Below are positions 44,552 through 52,538 of a stretch of 64,000 bases of DNA, in pieces. The notes below the pieces were generated by a model that was not told where the DNA came from, ran no database searches, and saw only the letters and a list, made by a program, of their open reading frames with translations. This stretch comes from Streptomyces tauricus (GTDB lineage Bacteria > Actinomycetota > Actinomycetes > Streptomycetales > Streptomycetaceae). How positions within the stretch are numbered: the stretch's first letter is position 1; each line of letters starts with the position of its first letter. The position numbers and the translations under genes were made by a program. Location: contig NZ_BMVY01000002.1 of the NCBI RefSeq assembly GCF_014650955.1, positions 1 to 64,000 of the forward strand. The letters run 5' to 3'.

Positions 44552-47218
44552 CTGACTACTTTCCGAGACCTCGGGATCCTTCCCGAGACTGCCGAGGCCC
44601 TTGAGGCCGTCGGCATCACGAGTCCCTTTCCCATCCAGGAGATGACGCTCCCCGTCGCCCTCGCGGGCAACGACGTCATCGGCCAGGCCAAGACGGGCAC
44701 CGGCAAGACGCTGGGCTTCGGCCTGCCGCTCCTCGAGCGCGTGACCGTCCCCGCGGACGTCGAGGCGGGCCGGGCGCAGCCCGAGCAGCTGACCGACGCC
44801 CCGCAGGCCCTCGTCGTCGTCCCGACGCGCGAGCTGTGCACCCAGGTCACGAACGACCTGCTGACGGCCGGCAAGGTCCGTAACGTCCGCGTGCTCGCCA
44901 TCTACGGCGGCCGGGCGTACGAGCCGCAGGTCGAGGCCCTCAAGAAGGGCATCGACGTCGTCGTCGGCACCCCGGGCCGGCTGCTGGACCTCGCGGGCCA
45001 GAAGAAGCTGAACCTCAAGCACGTGCGCGCCCTCGTCCTCGACGAGGCCGACGAGATGCTCGACCTGGGCTTCCTGCCCGACGTCGAGAAGATCATGAAC
45101 ATGCTGCCGGTCCGCCGTCAGACGATGCTGTTCTCGGCGACCATGCCGGGCGCGGTCATCGGTCTCGCGCGCCGCTACATGTCGCAGCCCACGCACATCC
45201 GCGCCTCGGAGCCGGACGACGCGGGCGCGACCGTCGCGAACACCGCGCAGTTCATCTACCGCGCGCACAACATGGACAAGCCCGAGCTGGTCTCGCGGAT
45301 ACTGCAGGCCGACGGCCGCGGTCTCGCGATGGTCTTCTGCCGTACGAAGCGCACGGCGGCCGACCTCGCCGACCAGCTGCAGCAGCGCGGCTTCGCCTCC
45401 GGCGCGGTCCACGGCGACCTCGGCCAGGGCGCCCGTGAGCAGGCGCTGCGGGCGTTCCGCAACGGCAAGGTCGACGTGCTCGTCTGCACCGACGTGGCCG
45501 CGCGCGGCATCGACGTCGAGGGCGTCACGCACGTCATCAACTACCAGTCCCCCGAAGAAGAGAAGACGTACCTGCACCGCATCGGCCGTACGGGCCGCGC
45601 GGGCGCCAAGGGCATCGCCGTCACGCTCGTCGACTGGGACGACATCCCGCGCTGGCAGCTCATCAACAAGGCGCTGGACCTCGGCTTCCCGAACCCGCCG
45701 GAGACGTACTCCACGTCCCCGCACCTCTTCGAGGAACTGAACATTCCGGTCGGCACCAAGGGTGTCCTGCCGCGTGCCGAGCGCACCCGTGCCGGTCTGT
45801 CGGCCGAGGTCGTCGAGGACCTCGGCGAGACCGGTGGGCGTGGCGCGCGCGGTGGCCGCGGTGGCCGTTCCGCCGGTCCGGCCCCGGTCGCCGAGCGCGA
45901 CCGTGACCGCGAGCGTCCGGCGCGCACCCCGCGCCGCCGCCGTCGTACGCGCAACGGCACGGCGCTGGACGCGGTAGAGCCGCAGAACACGCAGGGCCAG
46001 AGCACGCAAGGCACGCAGTCGGCAGCGCAGTCCGCGCCGGAGAGCGCCGAGCCGGGGCAGGCGACGGAGTCGCGCAGCGCGCGCCGGCGTCGTCGTACAC
46101 GTTCCGCGGGCGGATCGGAGGCAGCCGCGACCGCGGTCGCCACGGCCGAGGGCACGGCCGTCGAGGTTCCCGAGCAGGCAGTCGTACCGGCTGCCGTACC
46201 GGCCGTCGTGCCCGTCGCCGAGCCGGTGGCGGACGCCGAGGCCAAGCCGCGCCGCCGTCGCACACGCCGTACGGCGGAGGCGGTACAGCCGGAGGTCGCC
46301 GTCGTCGAGGAGGCCCCCAAGGCCGAGCCGACCGTCACGACCGAGATCGCTGAGGCTGCCGAGACCGCCGAGGCCGTGGTGACCAAGCCGCGCCGTCGCA
46401 CCCGTAAGGCAGCGGTCGCCGAGGCGGCCGTGGCCGAGGTGGAAGCCGTCGCCGACCCGGTCGAGGCCGTCGAGGCCAAGCCGCGCCGCACCCGTAAGGC
46501 GACGGCCCCGGCCGCCGCCGAGACGGCCCTGGACACCGCCGAGGCCACTGAGGCCAAGCCGCGCCGCCGGACCCGTAAGGCGGCGGTGGCCACCGAGAGC
46601 GCCGAGGTCACCGCGGTCGCCGAGGCCGCTATCCCGGCGCAGTCGACCGAGGAGCCCGAGGCCAAGCCGCGCCGCCGCACCCGCAAGGCCGCCGCGACCG
46701 CAGAGACGGCTCCCGTCGCCGAGGTGGCTCCGGTCACTCCGGTCGCTCCGGCGGAGGAGGCGCCCGTCGCGGAGGCCAAGCCGCGTCGGCGTACGCGCAA
46801 GGCCGCCGCGGCCGCCGAGACCGCGGTGGACACCGCCGAGGGCACGACGGTCGAGGCACCGGCGGCCGCGGTGACCAAGCCGCGCCGCACCCGCAAGGCC
46901 GCCGCCGCACCCGTGGAGGCCGCGGAGAGCGCCGTGGACACGGCCGAGGCGACCGAGACGAAGCCCCGCCGCCGCACCCGTAAGGCCGCGGTCGCCGAGG
47001 CCGACATCCCGGCCCAGGCCACCGAGGCCGCGGCGGACACCGCCGAGGCTCCGGTCAAGCCGCGCCGCACCCGCAAGACGGCCGCCAAGACCGCGGACAA
47101 GGCGACCGCCACGGACGCGGTCGCGGACGCTGTCACGGAGTCGGCCGAGGCCGCCGAGGCCAAGCCGCGTCGGCGTACGCGCAAGGCCGCCGCGACCGCC
47201 GAGCCCACGGAGGGCTGA
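44552..47218 (+). CDS. rhlE: DEAD-box RNA helicase with repetitive basic tail
   Basis: About 888 aa. Helicase core (residues 1-420): Q motif FPIQEMT, AKTGTGKT, VVPTREL, DEAD in VLDEADEMLD, SAT in LFSATMPG, and HRIGRTGRAG. It unwinds structured RNA, probably in ribosome assembly or decay. The C-terminal half is unfolded-looking, with ten copies of a (A/T/V)KPRR(R)TRKAA unit in Ala/Glu-rich spacers. The best start is a CTG at 44552, 8 nt after AGAGG and giving TTFRDLGILPETAEAL; no ATG/GTG/TTG lies nearer than the ATG at 44450, which lacks a ribosome site. Confidence 0.87.
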   Translation: MTTFRDLGILPETAEALEAVGITSPFPIQEMTLPVALAGNDVIGQAKTGTGKTLGFGLPLLERVTVPADVEAGRAQPEQLTDAPQALVVVPTRELCTQVTNDLLTAGKVRNVRVLAIYGGRAYEPQVEALKKGIDVVVGTPGRLLDLAGQKKLNLKHVRALVLDEADEMLDLGFLPDVEKIMNMLPVRRQTMLFSATMPGAVIGLARRYMSQPTHIRASEPDDAGATVANTAQFIYRAHNMDKPELVSRILQADGRGLAMVFCRTKRTAADLADQLQQRGFASGAVHGDLGQGAREQALRAFRNGKVDVLVCTDVAARGIDVEGVTHVINYQSPEEEKTYLHRIGRTGRAGAKGIAVTLVDWDDIPRWQLINKALDLGFPNPPETYSTSPHLFEELNIPVGTKGVLPRAERTRAGLSAEVVEDLGETGGRGARGGRGGRSAGPAPVAERDRDRERPARTPRRRRRTRNGTALDAVEPQNTQGQSTQGTQSAAQSAPESAEPGQATESRSARRRRRTRSAGGSEAAATAVATAEGTAVEVPEQAVVPAAVPAVVPVAEPVADAEAKPRRRRTRRTAEAVQPEVAVVEEAPKAEPTVTTEIAEAAETAEAVVTKPRRRTRKAAVAEAAVAEVEAVADPVEAVEAKPRRTRKATAPAAAETALDTAEATEAKPRRRTRKAAVATESAEVTAVAEAAIPAQSTEEPEAKPRRRTRKAAATAETAPVAEVAPVTPVAPAEEAPVAEAKPRRRTRKAAAAAETAVDTAEGTTVEAPAAAVTKPRRTRKAAAAPVEAAESAVDTAEATETKPRRRTRKAAVAEADIPAQATEAAADTAEAPVKPRRTRKTAAKTADKATATDAVADAVTESAEAAEAKPRRRTRKAAATAEPTEG

Positions 47219-47228
47219 GTTCACCACC

Positions 47229-47265
47229 CGACGGCCCGGTTCCCCTCGTGGGGGCCGGGCCGTCG
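47229..47265 (+). terminator. Terminator after the DEAD-box helicase gene
   Basis: CGACGGCCCGG (47229-47239) pairs with CCGGGCCGTCG (47255-47265), with an inner CCCC/GGGG stem. It starts 10 nt after the stop. There is no strong U-run, as is common in Streptomyces. Confidence 0.7.
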
Positions 47266-47346
47266 GCGTTCCACGGCACGGCCACGGAAACTCCGGGCCA
47301 CCGCCCGGTATGCCGCCCGTCGGGTTGCCCGGCTAGCCTCGGTCTC

Positions 47347-48216
47347 ATGAGCAGGCCCTTCACCTTCGTCCCGCCCTCCGGGGCCCGCGCGTACCGTCTC
47401 GGCACCGCGCGCGGGGAGTTCGCCGTGATCGACGCGGGCAGCCCCGCGAAGGGAACGGTGCTGCTGCTGCCAGGGTTCACCGGCAGCAAGGAGGACTTCA
47501 TCTCGCTGCACGAGCCGCTGGCGGCGGCCGGCTACCGGACCGTCGCGGTGGACGGCCGGGGCCAGTACGAGTCACCGGGCCCACGCGACGACGAAACGCC
47601 TTACGCGCAGGGCGAGTTGGCGCAGGACGTGCTCGCGCAGCTCGACGCACTCGCCGACGGACCCGCCGACCGGTTCCACCTCGTAGGCCATTCGTTCGGC
47701 GGACAGGTCGCCCGCGCGGCCGTCCTGCTGGCACCGGCCCGCTTCCGGTCCCTCACCCTGGTGTCCTCGGGACCCGCGGAGATCTCTCCCAGCCAGCAGC
47801 AGCGGGTGAAGCTGCTGCGGGACGCGCTGACCGTGATGGACATGGCCCAGGTGTGGGAGGCGATCCGGGCGCTGGACCCGCCGGAGGACGCCGAGGGCGA
47901 GCTGGACGCCGGTCTCGACGACCAGCGGGACCTCAGGCGGCGCTGGCTCGGCAACAGCCCGGCTCAGCTCGTCGCCGCGGGGCGGCAGCTGTGCGAGGAG
48001 CCCGACCGTGTGGTCGAGCTGGCGGCCCTGCGCCTGCCCGTGCACGTCCTGTCGGGCGAGAGCGACGACACCTGGCCGGTCCCCCTCCTCGACGACATGG
48101 CCGTACGCCTGAAGGCGCACCGCACGATCGTCCACGGGGCCGAGCACTCCCCCAACACGGACCGCCCCTCGGAGACGGCCGAGGCCCTGGCCACGTTCTG
48201 GAACGGGCTGGCCTAA
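47347..48216 (+). CDS. Alpha/beta hydrolase
   Basis: 289 aa with the hydrolase landmarks PGFTGSKEDF (oxyanion), GHSFGGQ (nucleophile Ser), SGESDDTWP (acid) and GAEHSPN (catalytic His). The ATG at 47347 has no Shine-Dalgarno; a TAGCCT box ends 7 nt upstream (47334-47339), so the transcript is probably leaderless. Substrate unknown. A repeat copy follows at 48262. Confidence 0.85.
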   Translation: MSRPFTFVPPSGARAYRLGTARGEFAVIDAGSPAKGTVLLLPGFTGSKEDFISLHEPLAAAGYRTVAVDGRGQYESPGPRDDETPYAQGELAQDVLAQLDALADGPADRFHLVGHSFGGQVARAAVLLAPARFRSLTLVSSGPAEISPSQQQRVKLLRDALTVMDMAQVWEAIRALDPPEDAEGELDAGLDDQRDLRRRWLGNSPAQLVAAGRQLCEEPDRVVELAALRLPVHVLSGESDDTWPVPLLDDMAVRLKAHRTIVHGAEHSPNTDRPSETAEALATFWNGLA

Positions 48217-48261
48217 GCGGAGGTCAGGGCCCCTTGACCCGTTGGCCCCTTGACCCCCTTA

Positions 48262-48281
48262 AGGGGCGCGGGGAACTGCGC
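48262..48281 (+). repeat. AGGGGCGCGGGGAAC repeat copy
   Basis: Single + oriented copy AGGGGCGCGGGGAACTGCGC between convergent genes, overlapping an AAGGGG/CCCCTT potential stem with upstream sequence (48242-48266). Confidence 0.75.
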
Positions 48282-48335
48282 GCCCGGCCCCCACCGGCCC
48301 GCGGGCAGGCCGTCCCCGCGGCAGCGGAGTGGGCT

Positions 48336-49250
48336 TCAGTACTGCCCCTGCAAGTGCTCCCAGAACCCGTCCCGCAGCGCCCGCCGCAGATCGGCCTGCC
48401 CGCGCAGCGAGTACTGCAGCAGCCCCTCGGACTCCACGAGCAGCTCCTGATCGACAGGACCGGGCAGATACGGATGGCCGGGCAGCAGTTCCGCCAACGA
48501 TTCCCGCCCCCGTTCGGACAGCCACTTCGCGGCGATCTGCGCCCCCACGAACCGCACGTCCTCCCGGGCCGGCCGGGCCACCGCCGACGTCTCGTACGAG
48601 GTGCCGGTGCGCCGGGCCAGGTACGGCTTGAAGAAGTCCAGGTCGAAGGTGCGCTGGCTGTCGACCTCCCAGAGCAGAGGCTCCGCCTGGTTGCGGCCCT
48701 CCGGGGCCTCGATGCCCCAGAGGTGGACCCGGGCCCCGTATCCCTGCGCCGCCTCGACGGCCGAGACCAGGTCCTCGTCGCCGCCGATGAGCGCCGCGTC
48801 GCTGATGGCACGGTGCCGGGCCAGCGACTCCAGATCGGAACGGATCAGGGAGTCGACGCCCTTCTGCTGGTTGTTGGCGTTGAGGTTGCCGAGCCGGACC
48901 TTGACGTCGGGAAGCTCGGCGATGGACTGCTGCTCGGCCGTGTGAATGCGGCGCCGCGCCCCGTCGTACCAGTAGACGCGCAGCAGCCTGCTGTCCGCGA
49001 AGATCGTGCGGGCCCGGTCGATGAGCGCGTCGATGAGCCCCTCGGCGTCCAGCTCGAAGGCGCGTCGGTCCTCCGTGCCCGCCACGAGCCGGCCCGCAGC
49101 GGCGTAGAGGTACCCGGCGTCGACGAAGATCGCGTGGGTGGACGGCGTCTTGGCCACCTCGGCCAGCATGCGCTGGAGCAGCTCGTTCGAGCGGTCGATG
49201 CGCGCGCCGAGGGCGGCCAGGTCGTCGGCTGCCGCGAAGTCGTCATTCAT
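48336..49250 (-). CDS. NYN-domain protein
   Basis: 304-aa protein with an N-terminal NYN (PIN-like) nuclease domain. FVDAGYLYAAAGRL holds the first acidic residue (near residue 43), KGVDSLIRSDL the second, and GGDEDLVSAVEAAQGYG the third. NYN domains are Mg2+-dependent RNases. The C-terminal third (EDVRFVGAQIAAKWLSERG...) resembles an accessory helical domain. The ATG at 49248-49250 is preceded by GAGG. Target RNA unknown. Divergent from a SigR-driven small gene. Confidence 0.8.
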   Translation of the reverse strand: MNDDFAAADDLAALGARIDRSNELLQRMLAEVAKTPSTHAIFVDAGYLYAAAGRLVAGTEDRRAFELDAEGLIDALIDRARTIFADSRLLRVYWYDGARRRIHTAEQQSIAELPDVKVRLGNLNANNQQKGVDSLIRSDLESLARHRAISDAALIGGDEDLVSAVEAAQGYGARVHLWGIEAPEGRNQAEPLLWEVDSQRTFDLDFFKPYLARRTGTSYETSAVARPAREDVRFVGAQIAAKWLSERGRESLAELLPGHPYLPGPVDQELLVESEGLLQYSLRGQADLRRALRDGFWEHLQGQY

Positions 49251-49342
49251 ATGCGCCTCATTGTCGCAGGCCGTCACTGTGTGTACACAGGCGGTCCCGA
49301 TACTCACAAGTAATTAGACGTTCGAAAGTTTTCTTTAGCGTA

Positions 49343-49369
49343 GGGAATGTTCGTAACAAACATCCCGTT
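49343..49369 (+). promoter_or_regulatory. Sigma-R promoter of a small conserved gene
   Basis: GGGAAT (49343-49348), exactly 18 nt, then GTT (49367-49369): an exact SigR consensus. The nearest downstream gene is the 50-codon TTG-start ORF at 49462. Predicted transcription start is near 49376. Confidence 0.75.
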
Positions 49370-49461
49370 GACTCCTATGGGAACGCGGGACACAGATGAC
49401 TCGCCCACCCACCCACCAGTAGTTCTCCTTCAGGAGGATGACCAGACGAAGGGAGAAGCCC

Positions 49462-49614
49462 TTGCGCTTCGAAATCATGCGACTCGACGACGTCGACGGC
49501 ACGCCCGTCGACAGCACCGTCGTGGACGCCGCCTCCGTCAACCGGATCGTTCAGCAGGCCGCCGCCATCGGGCAGCGCCTCTGGATCCGGCCGGCCGACA
49601 CCTCGGCCTCATAA
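49462..49614 (+). CDS. 50-aa TTG-start protein in the SigR regulon (predicted)
   Basis: Frame TTG (49462-49464) to TAA (49612-49614), encoding a 50-residue protein that starts MRFEIMRLDDVDGTPVDSTV and ends RLWIRPADTSAS. GGGAG lies 6 nt upstream of the TTG. The short, regular alpha/beta pattern and codon choice (GC-rich third positions) look like a real protein, and I have the impression of similar small proteins in other streptomycetes. It has no cysteine. Its only visible promoter is SigR type, implying induction by thiol oxidation. A strong terminator follows. Function unknown. Confidence 0.75.
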   Translation: MRFEIMRLDDVDGTPVDSTVVDAASVNRIVQQAAAIGQRLWIRPADTSAS

Positions 49615-49649
49615 CAGCGGTTGTTCGACAGTCTTCGCAGACAGTCTTC

Positions 49650-49686
49650 GAAACCCCCGTCCGGCACGATGCCGGGCGGGGGTTTC
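49650..49686. terminator. Bidirectional terminator between the 50-aa gene and the MarC gene
   Basis: GAAACCCCCG-CCGGCA pairs with TGCCGG-CGGGGGTTTC around CGA. It follows a 49614 stop and precedes the convergent MarC stop at 49714. Upstream sits a short tandem duplication (GACAGTCTTCG twice, 49627-49650). Confidence 0.85.
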
Positions 49687-49713
49687 GCGTTCCGCGCGTA
49701 CTACAGCCCCGTT

Positions 49714-50319
49714 TCAACTGCCCTGGACCACCTGGGTGACACCGTTGATGATCTGCTGCACGGCGATCGCGGAGAGCATCATGCCCGCGAGGCGCGTCAC
49801 GAGGACGACACCGCCGTCCTTGATCACCCGGATGATCAGCAGCGAGTACCGCATCACGATCCACAGCACGACATGGATGGCGAGGATCGCCGTCCACACC
49901 GACACCTGGGTCACCACGCTGTCGGCCTTCTGCACGGCGAGGATGACGGACACGATCGCGCCGGGGCCGGCGAGCAGCGGCATGCCCAGCGGTACGAGGG
50001 CGACGTTGACGTCCTTCGTCTGCTTGGGCTCGTCGGTCTTGCCCGTGAGCAGGTCGAGCGCGATGAGCAGGAGCAGGAGGCCGCCGGCGATCATCAGGGC
50101 GGGGACCGACACGTGCAGGTAGTTCAGGATCTGGTGCCCGAGCAGGCCGAAGACGGTGATCACGCCGCCGGCGACGCAGACGGCCTGGAAGGCCATGCGC
50201 TTCTGCACCTTGGCGGGGCGGCCGGAGGTGAGCGCGAGGAAGATCGGGGTGATCCCCGGGGGATCCATGATGACGAAGAGGGTGAGGAAGAGGGAGCCGA
50301 AGATGGCGAGGTCGAACAT
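49714..50319 (-). CDS. MarC-family integral membrane protein
   Basis: 201-aa membrane protein with about six helices (AIFGSLFLTLFVIMDPPGITPIF, FQAVCVAGGVITVFGLLG, VPALMIAGGLLLLLIALDLL, MPLLAGPGAIVSVIL). The PPG-x-P-x-F and LLAGPGAI motifs are typical of MarC/YhcE proteins. Transport role unproven. The ATG at 50317-50319 is the natural start. The upstream 290 nt hold four repeat copies. Confidence 0.87.
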   Translation of the reverse strand: MFDLAIFGSLFLTLFVIMDPPGITPIFLALTSGRPAKVQKRMAFQAVCVAGGVITVFGLLGHQILNYLHVSVPALMIAGGLLLLLIALDLLTGKTDEPKQTKDVNVALVPLGMPLLAGPGAIVSVILAVQKADSVVTQVSVWTAILAIHVVLWIVMRYSLLIIRVIKDGGVVLVTRLAGMMLSAIAVQQIINGVTQVVQGS

Positions 50320-50389
50320 GTGCGGTTCTGCCTTGCTGTGCGGGGGTGTTGAACGTGGGTGGGTTGCTGCGGGTGCGTCGTGGCTGGTC

Positions 50390-50580
50390 GCGCCGTTCCC
50401 CGCGCCCCTTTGACGTGGCTGGGCGTCGGGTGTCGCGCGCCTCACGACGAAAGATTGCGCCGTTCCCCGCGCCCCTTTGACGTGGCTGGGCTCGGAGATC
50501 CGCGCGGGCCTCAAGACGAAGGACTGCGCCGTTCCCCGCGCCCCCGAAAGACGAAAGACTGCGCCGTTCCCCGCGGCCCT
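50390..50580 (-). repeat. Array of four AGGGGCGCGGGGAAC repeats
   Basis: Four copies in minus orientation at 50390-50409, 50457-50476, 50526-50545 and 50561-50580 (GCGCCGTTCCCCGCGCCCCT type), separated by related spacers (TTTGACGTGGCTGGG twice; CGAAAGA or ACGAAGGA before three of them). It fills the gap between the PHP gene (stop 50607) and MarC (start 50319). The whole unit, not only the 20-mer, is duplicated. Confidence 0.78.
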
Positions 50581-50606
50581 TTCGTGGTGGGGGCGGTGTG
50601 GTGGCG

Positions 50607-51473
50607 TTACGCCGTTGCTTGGCCGCCTGCGCCCGGGACGGGGAACGCGCCTGTTGCCCGGCGGGTGATCTCGGCGTAGATCTCCGGGTCCGTCGTGTAC
50701 TCGCCGAGTTCGCACGCCTTGCGGTGGCCGTGGTAGTCACTCGAACCGGTCGTCAGCAGCCCCAGTTCGCCCGCGAGTCCGCGCAGCCGGGCCCGGGTGG
50801 CCCGGTCGTGGTCCATGTGGTCGACCTCGATGCCGTCGAGCCCGGCCGCGGCCAGTTCGGCGATCGCGGACTCCGGTACGGTCCTGCCCCGCTTGGCGGC
50901 GGCGGGATGGGCGAAGACGGTCACGCCGCCCGCGGCCTTGACCAGCCGGATCATCTCGAAGGGGTCGGACTCGTGCTTCTGGATGTGCGCCCGCCCGCCG
51001 TCCGCCAGCCACTCGCTCGTGAACGCGTCCGAGACGGTCGGCACCACACCCAGCTCGACCAGCGCGGTGGCGATGTGCGGCCGGCCCACGGACCCGCCGG
51101 CGGCGATCCGCTCCACGTGCTCCCAGGTGATGGGCACGCCCAGTTCGCGCAGGCTGCCGATCATCGCCTGGGCCCGGGGCACCCGGTCGTCGCGTACGAG
51201 CTCACGCTCGCGCAGCAGGTCCGGCTCCTCGGGGTCGAAGAGGTACGCCAGCATGTGCAGGCCGACGCCGTCGAGGCGGCAGGACAGCTCGGCGCCGGTC
51301 ACCAGCGTCAGCCCGGCGGGTACGGCCGCGATGGCCTCGGCGTATCCGCGGGTGGTGTCGTGGTCGGTCAGCGCGACGACGTCGAGACCGGCCGCGGCGG
51401 CGTTCCGTACGAGCTCGGCCGGAGTGTCCGTACCGTCGGAGGCCGTGGAGTGGCAGTGCAGATCGATGCGCAC
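50607..51473 (-). CDS. PHP-domain phosphoesterase (TrpH/RNase AM-like)
   Basis: 288-aa PHP-domain protein. Metal-binding motifs are DLHCHSTASDGT (residues 4-15), LTDHDTTRGY, AELSCRLDG, FAHPAAAKRG and TTGSSDYHG. Close families include 3',5'-nucleoside bisphosphate phosphatases and RNase AM (YciV). The GTG at 51471-51473 has GGAG 7 nt upstream. It probably hydrolyses phosphoesters in nucleotide or RNA turnover; exact substrate unproven. Confidence 0.85.
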   Translation of the reverse strand: MRIDLHCHSTASDGTDTPAELVRNAAAAGLDVVALTDHDTTRGYAEAIAAVPAGLTLVTGAELSCRLDGVGLHMLAYLFDPEEPDLLRERELVRDDRVPRAQAMIGSLRELGVPITWEHVERIAAGGSVGRPHIATALVELGVVPTVSDAFTSEWLADGGRAHIQKHESDPFEMIRLVKAAGGVTVFAHPAAAKRGRTVPESAIAELAAAGLDGIEVDHMDHDRATRARLRGLAGELGLLTTGSSDYHGHRKACELGEYTTDPEIYAEITRRATGAFPVPGAGGQATA

Positions 51474-51600
51474 GAGCGGACTCCAGACAGGGACACGACG
51501 GGGGGACCGCTCAAGGATAACGGCCCCAGGACCGCCCCCCGTCACACCCACACCCCGGGGTCACCCCCTACATCCCTACATCAAATCCCCACCGCCCCCC

Positions 51601-51620
51601 AGGGGCGTGGGGAACTGCGC
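51601..51620 (+). repeat. AGGGGCGCGGGGAAC repeat copy (variant)
   Basis: AGGGGCGTGGGGAACTGCGC followed by ACCCAGCCCC, in the 238-nt gap between the PHP and zinc-ribbon genes. Nothing else is evident in that gap except C-rich sequence. Confidence 0.7.
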
Positions 51621-51711
51621 ACCCAGCCCCACTTGGCCCCGCCCAGGCCCCGGCCCCCGGCAGCCCCACGCGGCACCCCAGAAACCGCGCAACCCGCAAA
51701 ACCCGCGGAGC

Positions 51712-52353
51712 CTACGGCTCCAGGATCCGGGGCGACAACGCCCCGCACGGCAGCAGATCCGCCTCCGCACCCGCGTCCCGCAGATCCGTCAGCACCAGCT
51801 CGTCGTACATCATCATTCCGGACTGCTCGGGCCACACCACCGCCCACAGCCACAGGCCGAGCGCCTCGCCGGCGAAGACGGCCCGGTCGCCGGGCACGCC
51901 CGGGACGTGCCAGAGCGGCGTCGGCCGCCCCGCGGCCAGCACCTTCACCTGAGGGGGCTTGTCGACGTTCATGTACGGGCCCGGGTCGAGCCCCTCGATA
52001 CCCGCGTACCGCGCACCCAGACCCACACCCAGTTCCTCGGCGACGAGCATCAGCTCACCGAATCCGCCGAGCGGTCCGGGCCCCGAGCAGGCGACAGCCG
52101 TCGCGCGACCGCCGCTGCGGTCGTCACCGGCGAACGCCGCGCCCGTGAAGAGCCAACCGACGGGCAGCGGCCACGGCATCCACACCGGTACGCGCGCACG
52201 GTGCACGACCACACCGAGGGCTTCCACGCTGGGCGGGATCACGGGCTGCAGCGGATGCACGATGCCGTGCACATCACACTGCCAGGAGTCGGCAAAGAGG
52301 CCGGGAGCCCTGACCCGGCCACCACACTTCGGGCAACTGGGTTCGCCCCTCAT
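51712..52353 (-). CDS. Zinc-ribbon hypothetical protein (DUF6758-like)
   Basis: 213 aa. The N-terminus is a small zinc ribbon (CPKCGGRVR...WQCDVHG), followed by a Trp/Pro/Gly-rich globular part (VWMPWPLPVGWLFTGAAFAGDD). Conserved in Streptomyces; I recall it as DUF6758 but cannot verify. The ATG at 52351-52353 lies 13 nt past GGAGG; a TTG at 52362, 4 nt after that site, is an alternative start adding three residues. Function unknown. Confidence 0.7.
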   Translation of the reverse strand: MRGEPSCPKCGGRVRAPGLFADSWQCDVHGIVHPLQPVIPPSVEALGVVVHRARVPVWMPWPLPVGWLFTGAAFAGDDRSGGRATAVACSGPGPLGGFGELMLVAEELGVGLGARYAGIEGLDPGPYMNVDKPPQVKVLAAGRPTPLWHVPGVPGDRAVFAGEALGLWLWAVVWPEQSGMMMYDELVLTDLRDAGAEADLLPCGALSPRILEP

Positions 52354-52447
52354 AAGGCACAACGGTCCTCCCCGTCTTTCGCCGCGTCAAGGACGATCAC
52401 CCGTCCGGCGCGCGCCTGTCACCTCCTCGCCACGGGCCTCCACCGGG

Positions 52448-52503
52448 AAAAACTAGATGTAACTTGCATTCATTAGCCGATCTAACTTATTATGTGTATA
52501 CGC
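52448..52503 (+). promoter_or_regulatory. AT-rich promoter island of the MFS gene
   Basis: A rare AT-rich stretch in this GC-rich region. It holds TTGCAT (52467-52472), an 18-nt spacer and TATTAT (52491-52496). A direct repeat GATGTAACTT/GATCTAACTT (starting at 52457 and 52480) overlaps the -35 and -10, as expected for an operator. Regulator unknown. Confidence 0.6.
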
Positions 52504-52538
52504 CAACCATCTCTCCGCAGGCCAGTGAAGGAGCGGGC

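Noticed and set aside
44468..47227. Very long open frame antisense to the DEAD-box gene
   Set aside because: It mirrors the repetitive high-GC helicase sequence; the sense frame has all DEAD-box motifs, and the antisense product is Gly/Leu/Arg low-complexity with no domain.
49281..49372. LexA/SOS box near the NYN gene
   Set aside because: TTCGAA and TGTGTACACA palindromes occur, but the actinobacterial SOS spacing pattern is not met; the SigR motif explains the region better.
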